Shown here: piece after piece, positions 17,084 through 24,703 of the stretch
Layout of the letters: every line of letters begins with the position of its first letter
Numbering within the stretch: the first letter of the stretch is position 1
Assembly (NCBI GenBank): GCA_047974765.1
Contig: JBKECP010000034.1
Location: 1 to 64,000, forward strand
DNA: 64,000 nt
Source: JBKECP01 sp047974765
Lineage (GTDB): Bacteria > Pseudomonadota > Gammaproteobacteria > Pseudomonadales > Halieaceae
Direction of reading: 5' to 3'
Program-made: the position numbers and the translations under genes
Notes under the pieces: generated by a model
Database searches by the model: none
What the model saw: only the letters and a program-made list of their open reading frames with translations
What the model was told of the DNA's origin: nothing

Positions 17084-17566
17084 ATGCCATCATTTGATGT
17101 GGTTTCGGAAGTCGATTTGCACCAGTTGACCAACGCTGTCGACCAGGCGGCACGTATCGTTAATAACCGCTTTGACTTTAAGGGTGTCGATGCCTCTTTT
17201 AAGCGTGAGGAACGCACTGTGCTGATCAGTGCTGAAGCTGAAATACAGGTCAGTCAGATGGAGGATATGCTGCGTTCGGCACTGATCAAATGCGACATTG
17301 ACCCACTGGCAATGGAAGTAGGTGAACCAGTTGCTTCCGGCAGGCAGGTCAGGCTGAGCGTAACTCTGCACCATGGTCTGGACAGCCTGCAATGCAAACG
17401 CCTGCTTAAAAAAATCAAAGAGGCCAAGTTGAAAGTCCAGGCTCAGATTCAGGGTGATCAGGTGCGTGTCAGTGGGAAAAAGCGCGATGATCTACAGCAG
17501 GTAATAGCTTTGCTCAAAGCTGAAGACTTTGAACTTCCGCTGCAATACATTAATTTTAGAGATTAA
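17084..17566 (+). CDS. yajQ: YajQ-family cyclic-di-GMP/nucleotide-binding protein
   Basis: 160 residues, the family length. Conserved features are MPSFDVVSEVDLHQLTNAVDQAARIVNNRFDFKG, the SAEAEIQVSQMEDML stretch, LKKIKEAKLKVQAQIQGDQVRVSGKKRDDLQQVI and the terminal LPLQYINFRD. YajQ has two RNP-like ferredoxin folds and binds nucleotides; in Xanthomonas and Pseudomonas relatives it binds cyclic di-GMP and works with LysR-type partners. It stands alone, divergent from panE and convergent with the thiamine operon 3 bases away. Confidence 0.95.
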   Translation: MPSFDVVSEVDLHQLTNAVDQAARIVNNRFDFKGVDASFKREERTVLISAEAEIQVSQMEDMLRSALIKCDIDPLAMEVGEPVASGRQVRLSVTLHHGLDSLQCKRLLKKIKEAKLKVQAQIQGDQVRVSGKKRDDLQQVIALLKAEDFELPLQYINFRD

Positions 17567-17569
17567 AAT

Positions 17570-18469
17570 CTAGCCGCTAAGGCCCAGTGCCTTCCGGTCT
17601 TCAGCCAGGGTACCAAATGTCTGCAGCTGTTGTGCCCAGTTGATGGCCAATGGATTTACGCAGGCATGCCAGAGCAGCTCAATGTAACGGTATAAAAGAC
17701 CCTGGCGGGCCAGTTGATAATACACTTCATCTTCCGGGCTGCGTTGTAAATAAGCCGTTAGCAGGCTGGATGTGTCCTGTTGGGATAACTGATCGCCGTG
17801 GCAGATAATGGCGAGATCAAACCAGGGGCTGCCCATCGCACAGTATTCCCAGTCGATGGCAAATAATAGTCCGTTGCTGTACAGCCGGTTGGCGTTGAGC
17901 AAATCGTTATGGCAAAGAACATGCCGGGTTGGGCTGCTCCGCTCAATGGCCAGTGTGTGAACAATCACTGCTTGAAACTTTTTGAGTTGCTGCCAGTAAG
18001 CACGGGCCTGTCGCTGGACCTGTTGCTGGTAGTGGACAATGCGTTGTTGCAGATCAAGTCGACAATGAATGGCGGGTAGTTTGTGGATGGCGCGCAGCAA
18101 AGCAGCTATTGGCCGAGGCGAAAATGCCGGTTTTTTAGCGCCGTGGAGATATTGGCTGACCAGTACATCCAGTTTCGGATTAAAGTAACAGGGGTTGGGG
18201 GCAATACCTGCGGCACTGGCCAGTTGCATGGCGCGCCACTCACAGTGACGGTTGATACCATGGGACTGCTGGTTGACCTCGTTGAGTCGAACAACGTAGG
18301 CGTTGTTCTGGCTGTCGCACACCTTGACGGAGATATTGCTAAAGCCTCCTGTTAACAGGGTTTCGACTTTTGGTCTGGCTGTCAATGGCAGTGGACAATG
18401 CCACTGTTGCCACTGGGCGAGAGTTTGCTTCAGTCTCAGCTGTTGATCAGGCGGTAGTGTTGCAACCAT
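17570..18469 (-). CDS. ThiK/choline-kinase-like phosphotransferase, probably thiamine kinase
   Basis: 299 residues, APH/choline-kinase fold: LLTGGFSNISVKV phosphate-loop region, HVLCHNDLLNANRLY catalytic (Brenner) motif and FAIDWEYCAMGSPWFDLAI metal-binding motif. By sequence alone it could be a choline, ethanolamine or thiamine kinase. Its position decides: it is the last gene of an operon beginning with a TPP riboswitch, and overlaps the PnuC-type transporter by 34 bases. Phosphorylating imported thiamine would trap it inside the cell, so thiamine kinase is the best call. The 3' end lies 3 bases from the convergent yajQ. Confidence 0.75.
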   Translation of the reverse strand: MVATLPPDQQLRLKQTLAQWQQWHCPLPLTARPKVETLLTGGFSNISVKVCDSQNNAYVVRLNEVNQQSHGINRHCEWRAMQLASAAGIAPNPCYFNPKLDVLVSQYLHGAKKPAFSPRPIAALLRAIHKLPAIHCRLDLQQRIVHYQQQVQRQARAYWQQLKKFQAVIVHTLAIERSSPTRHVLCHNDLLNANRLYSNGLLFAIDWEYCAMGSPWFDLAIICHGDQLSQQDTSSLLTAYLQRSPEDEVYYQLARQGLLYRYIELLWHACVNPLAINWAQQLQTFGTLAEDRKALGLSG

Positions 18470-19056
18470 TGCTGAAAACCTATAACGACAATGAATAGAT
18501 AAACAATAAAAAGCAGGGCAAAGAGGTACAGGCCATGATCCATATACAAATAAACAGATACACCATCAATTACCAGCCAGTAAAGCCAGTTTTCAAGCAC
18601 TTTGCGCGTTACCATCCAGGTAGTGAGAATGGAGCCCCAGGTAGTGAATGAGTCCAGATAGGGCATGATTGCATTGGTGTGCTGTGCCAGGAAAGTACCC
18701 GAGACAGCAGACAATAACAGTACGCCGGATAGGGCAATACCATGTTGTTGCCATGTCCAACGGCAGATGGGTAATACACTGTTGGTGCTCGTATCTGTAT
18801 GAGTGCCACGATTTTGTTGCCACTGCCACCAACCATAGGCCGCCATGGCCAGATAGTAAATTTGCAGTGCTGACTCCATCAATAGGCCCGCCTCCCAGAA
18901 TAAATAGAGTGAAATAGCGGTACCAGCAAAGGCCGCATACCAGCACCAGAGACTTTCGCGTACTGCCAGCAGCAGATAGGCCACGCCAAACACCACAGCC
19001 AGTAGTTCCCAGGCAGACATCGCAGCTATGGCTGCGGTCAGTGCGTCAAGACTCAT
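18436..19056 (-). CDS. pnuC: PnuC-family transporter, probably thiamine-specific (PnuT)
   Basis: 206 residues with about seven membrane helices. Family signatures are ELLAVVFGVAYLLLAVRESLWCWYAAFAGTAISLYLFW, LQIYYLAMAAYGWWQW, GSILTTWMVTRKVLENWLYWLVIDGVSVYLY and a hydrophobic C-terminus. PnuC proteins carry nicotinamide riboside by facilitated diffusion, and the PnuT subtype carries thiamine. Location in a TPP-riboswitch operon, before a ThiK-like kinase, supports thiamine. The start codon overlaps the stop of the preceding YkoF-like gene by one base, suggesting coupled translation. Confidence 0.88.
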   Translation of the reverse strand: MSLDALTAAIAAMSAWELLAVVFGVAYLLLAVRESLWCWYAAFAGTAISLYLFWEAGLLMESALQIYYLAMAAYGWWQWQQNRGTHTDTSTNSVLPICRWTWQQHGIALSGVLLLSAVSGTFLAQHTNAIMPYLDSFTTWGSILTTWMVTRKVLENWLYWLVIDGVSVYLYMDHGLYLFALLFIVYLFIVVIGFQQWLQHYRLINS

Positions 19057-19307
19057 TAATCAATATCCAGTTCGGCAGGAATAAACTTGCACACGAGAAT
19101 TTGCCTGCCGTACTGCTCCACATTGGCTTTTAGTTGCTCGCTGACCAGATTGAATACCTGATCAAAATCACCGCAGACCTGGGTACTCATGGCATTGGTA
19201 ATAATGCGCAGATTTTGATGTTGGTGCAGGCGTTCGATAAATCCCTGAATCACAGGGAGATATTCATCTTGTAGTGGATACAGGCTCATTTCTACAGTCA
19301 GTTTCAT
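19056..19307 (-). CDS. Small YkoF/MTH1187-like thiamine-binding domain protein
   Basis: 83 residues from an ATG at 19307 with AAAGGA 6 bases upstream; a longer upstream reading would run into the receptor gene. The sequence MKLTVEMSLYPLQDEYLPVIQGFIERLHQH, with the later pattern TNAMSTQVCGDFDQVFNLV, matches the ferredoxin-like thiamine-binding family (YkoF/DUF77 type). It has no signal peptide, so it should be cytoplasmic. It lies 13 bases after the TonB receptor and touches the transporter gene, so it belongs to the TPP-riboswitch operon. Possible roles are thiamine or HMP binding or handing over to the kinase; direct function is not established here. Confidence 0.75.
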   Translation of the reverse strand: MKLTVEMSLYPLQDEYLPVIQGFIERLHQHQNLRIITNAMSTQVCGDFDQVFNLVSEQLKANVEQYGRQILVCKFIPAELDID

Positions 19308-19320
19308 AATTTTTCCTTTA

Positions 19321-21429
19321 TTAAAATGAATAACGGGCACTGATGCCAAGCTGTCGTGGATCACCGTACTGCATATAAGGTTCAACCACATAATCTTTGC
19401 GTGGATTATTGCCAAAGCTGCCAAAGCCACGCACGAAATAATCCTCATCGCCCAGATTGCGGCTCCACAGGGCTATTTCCCAGTTGTCGGCAGCATAGCC
19501 TGCGCGCAGGTGTAGCAGGTTGTAGGATGGTGCTTTCAGGTTGTGGCGGTCAGAAAAATAAAATTCATCCCTGCCTTCTATATCCAGCCGCAAATAAAAA
19601 CCGGAACCGAAGCCATAACGGCCACCCATTGCATATTGATAATGGGGCGCCTGGGCCTGATCACGGCCGGATAAATCACTGCCATCGGCGATATGATAAT
19701 CATCAAATTCTGCTTCGAGCAAACCAAGGTGAGTGTAGAGGCTCAAATGTTCACTGACCAGCCAGTCCACCTCCAGTTCCAGGCCATAGTTGCTGCCATC
19801 GGCAGCGTTGTTCGTGTGGTCAAAAAAAGTGTAGCTTTCATCCGGTCGCTGAACAACGAGTGAGCCTTTCACCTGTTGGTCCTTGCGATCCATATAAAAG
19901 AGTGCCAAACGGATGCTCACGCTGTTGTCAAAAAACTGACCTTTAAAGCCTGCTTCATAATTCAGTAATGATTCCTCGTCATAGGTCTGCACCTTGCGCA
20001 TCTGGTCGAGGACGGCGGGATCATCAATGATATTCATGCTGGCCAGAATACCTGCATTGATGCCATTGGCCCGATACCCCCGCGATATGCCCCCGTAAAA
20101 CATATACTGCTCAGCCAGCTGGTATTTCAGTACCAGTCGCCCACCCCAGAGTGTTTTGTCGGGATCTGAGCGCACGTCATTGTTGTCACTGTAATTGGTT
20201 TCTCGCTGCTCAAAGCGCAAGCCGCTGATTAGTTTGACCCTTTCGCTTAACCGGGTGTCGAGCTGGCCAAAAAGAGCATAGGTGTCTGTGTCATAGTGGC
20301 TGAAAAAATCTTCGGCCAGATAGGTGTTCTGGCGCTGCAAGTCTTCCCGGTTACCGAGATAGTAAAAACCTGCTGCCCAGTCGCCGCGATCATTAAACAG
20401 ACGTGATGATTCGTTCGACAATAACCGCAATTGGGCGCTGTAACTGTCTCTGTCACGCAGGTAGCTGTCAAAAGAGGAGTATTCGCCCTGATCGGGAGCA
20501 TAACCGACATAGACCCAATCCTCGTCATAGCTGTATTGCGTATCGGAATTGGCAGCACTGAGCAGGGTTTCTATACGAAAGCCGGACATCTCAATATGCC
20601 AGCTGAGTGACAGCGCTGTTGATTCCTGGCGATCTTTGCCGGGTTCATCGGACAGGGTATGCCGTGTATTGTTGAGTGAAAAAGCGTCGTAACCATTGTC
20701 GATGTCGGCATAAAACAGACTGATATCCACAGTGCTTTGCCCGGAGGCAAGCCAGCGCAGGCGAGTGCGGACACTGGCCTCGTCTCTGTCCTGGGTATCA
20801 TCCCGATTGAGGTAATCATTCTCGATAAAGCCATCACTGCGATATTGGTGGGCAGCAATGCGATACAACAGTGTATCAGTAATCAGTGGACCAGTAGCGG
20901 TGACGCCGGCATTCCATGAATTGTAGTTGCCTGCGCCGCCTTCTATCGAGAAAGCCGGTACTTCTTCAGGTACAGCACTGCGGATATTGATCAACCCTGC
21001 CAGTGCATTGGCGCCGTGCAGAGTGCCTTGTGGCCCGCGCAGAACTTCTACCTGCTCTACGTCAAACAGCGTGCCGACTGTACCCAGGCCACTAAAATCC
21101 ACGCCATCAATAATAAAGCCGATAGAAGGATTGACAGGTTCCTGAAACTGGCTGCGCTCTCCGATACCCCGAATCTGGTAGAAGCGGGCCCGTGCAGTAC
21201 CACCAGAGGAATTGACGTTAGGGGTGATGTTGAGAATTTCTTCCAAATGCTGCGCGGCACGCTGACGGATATCATTGTGAGTAACCACACTGGTACTGGC
21301 GGCCTGTTCAAGCAGATTGACGGGCCGAAATTCAGCACTTACTACAATTTCTTCAAGCTGTTGCGCACAGAGTTGGCCGCTGCCAAACACACCGCTCAGC
21401 AGTAGTGGTCCAATAGAGTAAAATTTCAT
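19321..21429 (-). CDS. TonB-dependent outer-membrane receptor, probably for thiamine
   Basis: 702 residues from the ATG at 21429. A longer reading exists upstream but runs through the riboswitch, so it is rejected. GGAG lies 8 bases before the ATG. A signal peptide (FYSIGPLLLSGVFGSGQLCA) is followed by the TonB box-like EEIVVSAEFR and the plug domain (ASTSVVTHNDIRQRAAQHLEEILN, FYQIRGIGERSQF, VEQVEVLRGPQGTLHGANALAGLINI). A 22-strand-type barrel follows, ending in Phe (ISARYSF). Receptors of this kind import substrates across the outer membrane using TonB energy. The substrate is inferred as thiamine or a derivative because of the TPP riboswitch upstream and the thiamine genes downstream. Confidence 0.9.
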   Translation of the reverse strand: MKFYSIGPLLLSGVFGSGQLCAQQLEEIVVSAEFRPVNLLEQAASTSVVTHNDIRQRAAQHLEEILNITPNVNSSGGTARARFYQIRGIGERSQFQEPVNPSIGFIIDGVDFSGLGTVGTLFDVEQVEVLRGPQGTLHGANALAGLINIRSAVPEEVPAFSIEGGAGNYNSWNAGVTATGPLITDTLLYRIAAHQYRSDGFIENDYLNRDDTQDRDEASVRTRLRWLASGQSTVDISLFYADIDNGYDAFSLNNTRHTLSDEPGKDRQESTALSLSWHIEMSGFRIETLLSAANSDTQYSYDEDWVYVGYAPDQGEYSSFDSYLRDRDSYSAQLRLLSNESSRLFNDRGDWAAGFYYLGNREDLQRQNTYLAEDFFSHYDTDTYALFGQLDTRLSERVKLISGLRFEQRETNYSDNNDVRSDPDKTLWGGRLVLKYQLAEQYMFYGGISRGYRANGINAGILASMNIIDDPAVLDQMRKVQTYDEESLLNYEAGFKGQFFDNSVSIRLALFYMDRKDQQVKGSLVVQRPDESYTFFDHTNNAADGSNYGLELEVDWLVSEHLSLYTHLGLLEAEFDDYHIADGSDLSGRDQAQAPHYQYAMGGRYGFGSGFYLRLDIEGRDEFYFSDRHNLKAPSYNLLHLRAGYAADNWEIALWSRNLGDEDYFVRGFGSFGNNPRKDYVVEPYMQYGDPRQLGISARYSF

Positions 21430-21468
21430 AGCTGGTTCTCCAATACATGAAATAAAAAGAGAACCGGC
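21427..21468 (-). promoter_or_regulatory. Riboswitch expression platform masking the ribosome site
   Basis: In the mRNA, GCCGGUUCUC (21468 to 21459) can pair with GAGAACCAGC (21440 to 21431) at 9 of 10 positions, covering the GGAG ribosome site of the receptor gene. The same strand can instead pair perfectly over 9 bases with AGAACCGGC of the aptamer (21561 to 21553). These are mutually exclusive, which points to translational control by TPP. A U-run at 21458-21454 could add transcription termination. Confidence 0.65.
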
Positions 21469-21540
21469 AGGCCAAGCGGAACGGGCCAGGAGGCTTGCCA
21501 ACTCGCCCATCAGTGCCGGGCCGGAGCCTGCGAGCGAGGC

Positions 21541-21623
21541 ACCTATTCCTACGCCGGTTCTAGCCGGATCAGGTTCAAAGGGTTTACCGAAGTGGTATCT
21601 CAGGCCAATGGCCACCCCCAGGT
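21541..21623 (-). promoter_or_regulatory. TPP (thiamine pyrophosphate) riboswitch aptamer
   Basis: On the minus strand the conserved thi-box elements appear in order: closing stem ACCU...AGGU, GGGGGUGGCC, the CUGAGA core followed by AUACCAC, ACCCUUUGAACCUGAUC, and the CCGG-CUAGAA-CCGG hairpin followed by CGUAGGAA. Length (83 nt) and element order fit the TPP class. It lies about 110 bases before the start of the TonB receptor gene and should repress the operon when TPP is plentiful. Confidence 0.95.
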
Positions 21624-21700
21624 TTGCAAGGCGATTATAGGGCGCTTACACTCAGCTGCCAATAACCCGGCAGCTGAAGATCAATCAACGAGAATGCATC

Positions 21701-22849
21701 ATGGCTGAGCCTCCTTGCGAAGATTTGCGTCCAGGTGAAGAAATTGAAGGTGCTCCGCCAGCGGAAACACCTGCGGAAATACATGCGCGCCATCGTCGTG
21801 AAACGCTGACACTCAATCGCTATTTGTATAACCAGTCGCAGCACCTGACGCGAATGCTGTTGGCAGCGACGGACCTGGAAACACTGCTGGAGGTTTTACT
21901 GGTCAGTTTTCCCCGCTATGTGGATTTTCGGGCAGTGGAATTGTGGCTGCATGATCCCGAGGATATTTTGTCGGATCTGATCCTGGATAACGTTCGCGCC
22001 TGTTACGGTCATAGCCTCCACCTCCATGCTGATATTTTCACTATGTATGATCTGTATCAGTCAGAACCGGATATTGAATTTGTAGAAGCTACTGATTCGC
22101 GCCTGTTTCGCATTCTTCAGGCTGAGGATCAGGTTGATAATGCTCTGCTGATACCGCTGCTGGATCAGGGCCGTCTGATGGGCAGTCTGCACTGCGCGAT
22201 GGATGAGCCCGACTTCTTTTTTGAGGAAGCTGAAAGAGATCAGCTGCACCGTCTGGCTACCGTTATTTCACTGTGTTTTAAAAATGCGGTAGTTCGCCAG
22301 CAACTGTCCCGGCTGATGTTGATCGACCCCCTTACACAAATCAGTAATCTGCGCGGTTTTGAGAAAGATGTTGCCCGGGAAATTGCCCGTGCTCGTCGGG
22401 CGCACAAGTCATTGACACTGGTAATGCTGGATATTGATGAATATGAGGATCTCTATCTCAACTATGGTGAAGTGACAGGCCGTCTGCTGGTTAAAAAAAT
22501 CTGTGAACGTATTGCTTCCAGTCTCAGGAGTACCGATTATCTGGCCCGTCTGGGTCGCTCGCAGCTGGCTGTTTTAATGCCGGAGACAAATGAGTTGCGG
22601 GCGGCTGATGTCGCCGAGCGTCTTCGGCAGGATATCGGGCATTTCACGGTAGATGATGGACGAGGTGCCAATTTACAGGTAACGCTCAGCCTGGGTTATG
22701 CCTGCTGGGAGCCTGAACATTTTCCTGCGGTCGATTTTGTTGCGTTAGCGCGACAACTGCAAAATGCGGCTGCCAAAGGGCTGGCAGATGCTCTGGCCGC
22801 CGGCGGCAACCGGGTCCGGATGAGCCGCCTGACCACTTTGATGGTGTAG
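21701..22849 (+). CDS. DUF484/GAF-like plus degenerate GGDEF-domain protein
   Basis: 382 residues. Residues about 45-200 look like a GAF-type sensor of the DUF484 kind (FRAVELWLHDPE, VDNALLIPLLDQGRLMGSLHCA). The C-terminal part follows the diguanylate cyclase layout (IDPLTQISNLRGFEKDV, LVMLDIDEYEDLYLNYGE, later LQVTLSLGYACWEP), but the signature GGDEF is replaced by GRSQL (285-289, in LARLGRSQLAVLMPE). Without the two glycines and the acidic residue it should not make cyclic di-GMP; it may be a sensor or binding relic. It has no membrane helix. It is divergent from the thiamine operon, with the riboswitch-bearing leader between, and lies upstream of the carbonic anhydrase gene. Confidence 0.8.
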   Translation: MAEPPCEDLRPGEEIEGAPPAETPAEIHARHRRETLTLNRYLYNQSQHLTRMLLAATDLETLLEVLLVSFPRYVDFRAVELWLHDPEDILSDLILDNVRACYGHSLHLHADIFTMYDLYQSEPDIEFVEATDSRLFRILQAEDQVDNALLIPLLDQGRLMGSLHCAMDEPDFFFEEAERDQLHRLATVISLCFKNAVVRQQLSRLMLIDPLTQISNLRGFEKDVAREIARARRAHKSLTLVMLDIDEYEDLYLNYGEVTGRLLVKKICERIASSLRSTDYLARLGRSQLAVLMPETNELRAADVAERLRQDIGHFTVDDGRGANLQVTLSLGYACWEPEHFPAVDFVALARQLQNAAAKGLADALAAGGNRVRMSRLTTLMV

Positions 22850-22938
22850 ACAAAGGTATAAAAGACAATGCAGAAGCAGACAGTGAAGAAGCAAAGGGGG
22901 ATAGAGCAGAATGTTTATCGTTGCAGGAGAGATACAGC

Positions 22939-23583
22939 GTGAGTGGTGTTGATGATTTGTTTGATAATAATCAGATGTGGGCTGAACGGCTTAAAACCAG
23001 CGACCCTGATTTTTTTGAAAAACTGGCTAATCAGCAGCACCCTGAGTATCTGTGGATAGGCTGTTCCGACAGCCGTGTTCCTGCCAACCAGATTGTCGGT
23101 CTGTTGCCTGGCGAAGTATTTGTTCACCGCAATGTGGCCAATATTGTTGTTCATACGGATTTTAATTGCCTGAGTGTGCTGCAGTACGCTATTGATGTAC
23201 TGCGGATAAAACATGTGCTGGTGGTTGGGCATTACGGTTGCGGTGGTGTTCGTGCCGCCTATGAAAATCGTGAGAATGGCCTGATTGATAACTGGTTGCG
23301 CAATATCAAGGATGTACAGCATGTACATCAGCATCGCCTCAATGCACTGCCAACTGATGAACAGCGGATAGATTTGTTGTGTGAACTCAATGTTATGCGG
23401 CAGGTGGCCAATGTTTGTCATACTACCATCGTGCAAAATGCCTGGGCACGGGAGCAGTCGCTGTCGGTTCATGGCTGGGTGTATGGTTTGAAGGATGGAC
23501 TGGTGCGTGACTTGAAGTGCTCGGTTTCCGGTATTGAACAGATTGCTGCTGCCTACCGGATGGTGATGGGTGATGACGACTGA
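22939..23583 (+). CDS. can: Beta-class carbonic anhydrase
   Basis: 214 residues from a GTG at 22939, chosen because GGAGAG lies 8 bases upstream and the protein then begins VSGVDDLFDNNQMW like E. coli Can; an in-frame TTG 18 bases upstream is less likely. Zinc and catalytic motifs are CSDSR, the His in VVGHYGCGGV, and the second Cys in the same stretch. The family stretch FVHRNVANIVVHTDFNCLSVLQYAIDVL is intact. It interconverts CO2 and bicarbonate in the cytoplasm and supplies bicarbonate for carboxylations. It is followed by trmH after 36 bases and may be co-transcribed. Confidence 0.96.
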   Translation: MSGVDDLFDNNQMWAERLKTSDPDFFEKLANQQHPEYLWIGCSDSRVPANQIVGLLPGEVFVHRNVANIVVHTDFNCLSVLQYAIDVLRIKHVLVVGHYGCGGVRAAYENRENGLIDNWLRNIKDVQHVHQHRLNALPTDEQRIDLLCELNVMRQVANVCHTTIVQNAWAREQSLSVHGWVYGLKDGLVRDLKCSVSGIEQIAAAYRMVMGDDD

Positions 23584-23619
23584 TGCCATGCCTATTGGCT
23601 ATTGCTGTTTTTCCCCTTT

Positions 23620-24333
23620 ATGACACCTGAACGCAGCGCCCGTTTACAGGCAGTGCTGGCCCGGCGCCAGCCGGACCTCACCCTGATTACAGATTTTGTA
23701 AATAAGCAGCGTAATCTTTCGGCAATTGTGCGCAATTGTGATGCCGCAGGTGTGATGCAGGTGCATGCCGTGTTGGGTGAGGAGGACTACCGTACCTATC
23801 GGGGTACGGCTATGGGTTCTCATCGCTGGGTGGATGTTTTGCACTACCGTTGTGCAAGTGAGGCTATTGCTGCCCTGCGGCGGCAAAATCATCAGGTGTA
23901 TGCGGCGCATTTGAGCGATGATGCCTGCGATTATCGTGATATCGACTACTGTCAACCAACCGCGCTGCTTTTTGGCGCTGAGCGCCGGGGGGTCAGTGAA
24001 ACGGCATTGGCCGCCGTGGACGGCTGCATTACTGTTCCGATGGTGGGTATGGTGGAATCCTTTAATGTATCGGTGGCTTCGGGGATTATTCTGGCAGAGG
24101 CTCAGCGTCAGCGTACGCTGGCAGGACTGTATGCGCGCTGCCGGATTGATCAGGCCACGCGCCAGCGGCTGCTTTTTGAGTGGGCTTATCCGCAGTTACG
24201 TATTTACTGTGAACAACGTGGTTTGGCCTATCCACCTATCGATGATGCGGGGGAGTTGATTGACCCCTCCGGCTGGTATGCGTCCGTTCAGATACAGACG
24301 GCAGAGATTGCAACCAATAAAGATATGTTATGA
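23620..24333 (+). CDS. trmH: tRNA (guanosine-18-2'-O)-methyltransferase
   Basis: 237 residues from ATG 23620 (MTPERSARLQAVLARRQPDLTL), which aligns with the E. coli TrmH start; an upstream TTG at 23602 is also in frame, and neither has a clear ribosome site. SPOUT methyltransferase motifs are visible: NLSAIVRNCDAAGV, ALLFGAERRGVS (trefoil-knot SAM site), and VPMVGMVESFNVSVASGIILAEAQRQR. It methylates the ribose of G18 in the tRNA D-loop. The stop overlaps the next start (ATGA), so the small membrane protein downstream is translationally coupled. Confidence 0.94.
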   Translation: MTPERSARLQAVLARRQPDLTLITDFVNKQRNLSAIVRNCDAAGVMQVHAVLGEEDYRTYRGTAMGSHRWVDVLHYRCASEAIAALRRQNHQVYAAHLSDDACDYRDIDYCQPTALLFGAERRGVSETALAAVDGCITVPMVGMVESFNVSVASGIILAEAQRQRTLAGLYARCRIDQATRQRLLFEWAYPQLRIYCEQRGLAYPPIDDAGELIDPSGWYASVQIQTAEIATNKDML

Positions 24334-24512
24334 CCAGCTTATTATTGCTTTTACTACTGATTTTTGGTGGTGTTGCCTTGATGGTATTGCTGGGGCAGCG
24401 CTACGGACAGCCAATGGCGCCTGAGAAAGCAGCGCGTATGCGGCGTTGGCTGACAGTGCTGGTTGGTCTGTTGCTGGTACTGTCATTGATCCACCACTTT
24501 TTCAGAGTTTAG
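24330..24512 (+). CDS. Small two-helix membrane protein, unknown function
   Basis: 60 residues: helix 1 about residues 3-21 (LLLLLLLIFGGVALMVLLG), a short basic loop (APEKAARMRRW), and helix 2 about 40-55. The ATG overlaps the trmH stop by 4 bases, which argues that it is a real, coupled gene. I do not recognise a family. The positive loop between the helices would place both ends on the periplasmic side. A strong hairpin follows. Confidence 0.6.
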   Translation: MTSLLLLLLLIFGGVALMVLLGQRYGQPMAPEKAARMRRWLTVLVGLLLVLSLIHHFFRV

Positions 24513-24555
24513 GTCTTTAAAAAAGCGGTTTACTCTGATTGTGTCGCCCGCTTTT

Positions 24556-24602
24556 CGGTATCGGCCTTAAATATAAGGCCGATACCGATCAAAACCCTTT
24601 TT
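24556..24602 (+). terminator. Intrinsic terminator after the can-trmH unit
   Basis: CGGTATCGGCCTTA, loop AATA, TAAGGCCGATACCG: a perfect 14-bp stem (24556-24587), with CTTTTT about 10 bases later (24597-24602). It lies 44 bases past the small membrane protein stop. Confidence 0.8.
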
Positions 24603-24703
24603 ATTTCCAGGAGTGCTACAATCCCGCCTTCGTCCGGGCTTCTGACCCGGGTAGTCTTGTCGGCGTACAGCGATAGTCTGCACGGCCTCATTAATCAATA
24701 TGG

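Noticed and set aside
21430..21615. N-terminal extension of the thiamine receptor to 21615
   Set aside because: It would translate through the TPP riboswitch; the signal peptide and GGAG site fix the start at 21429.
24635..24651. Possible riboswitch before cysC (CCGGG/CCCGG hairpin)
   Set aside because: Only a 5-bp stem; no conserved SAM-type or other riboswitch elements.
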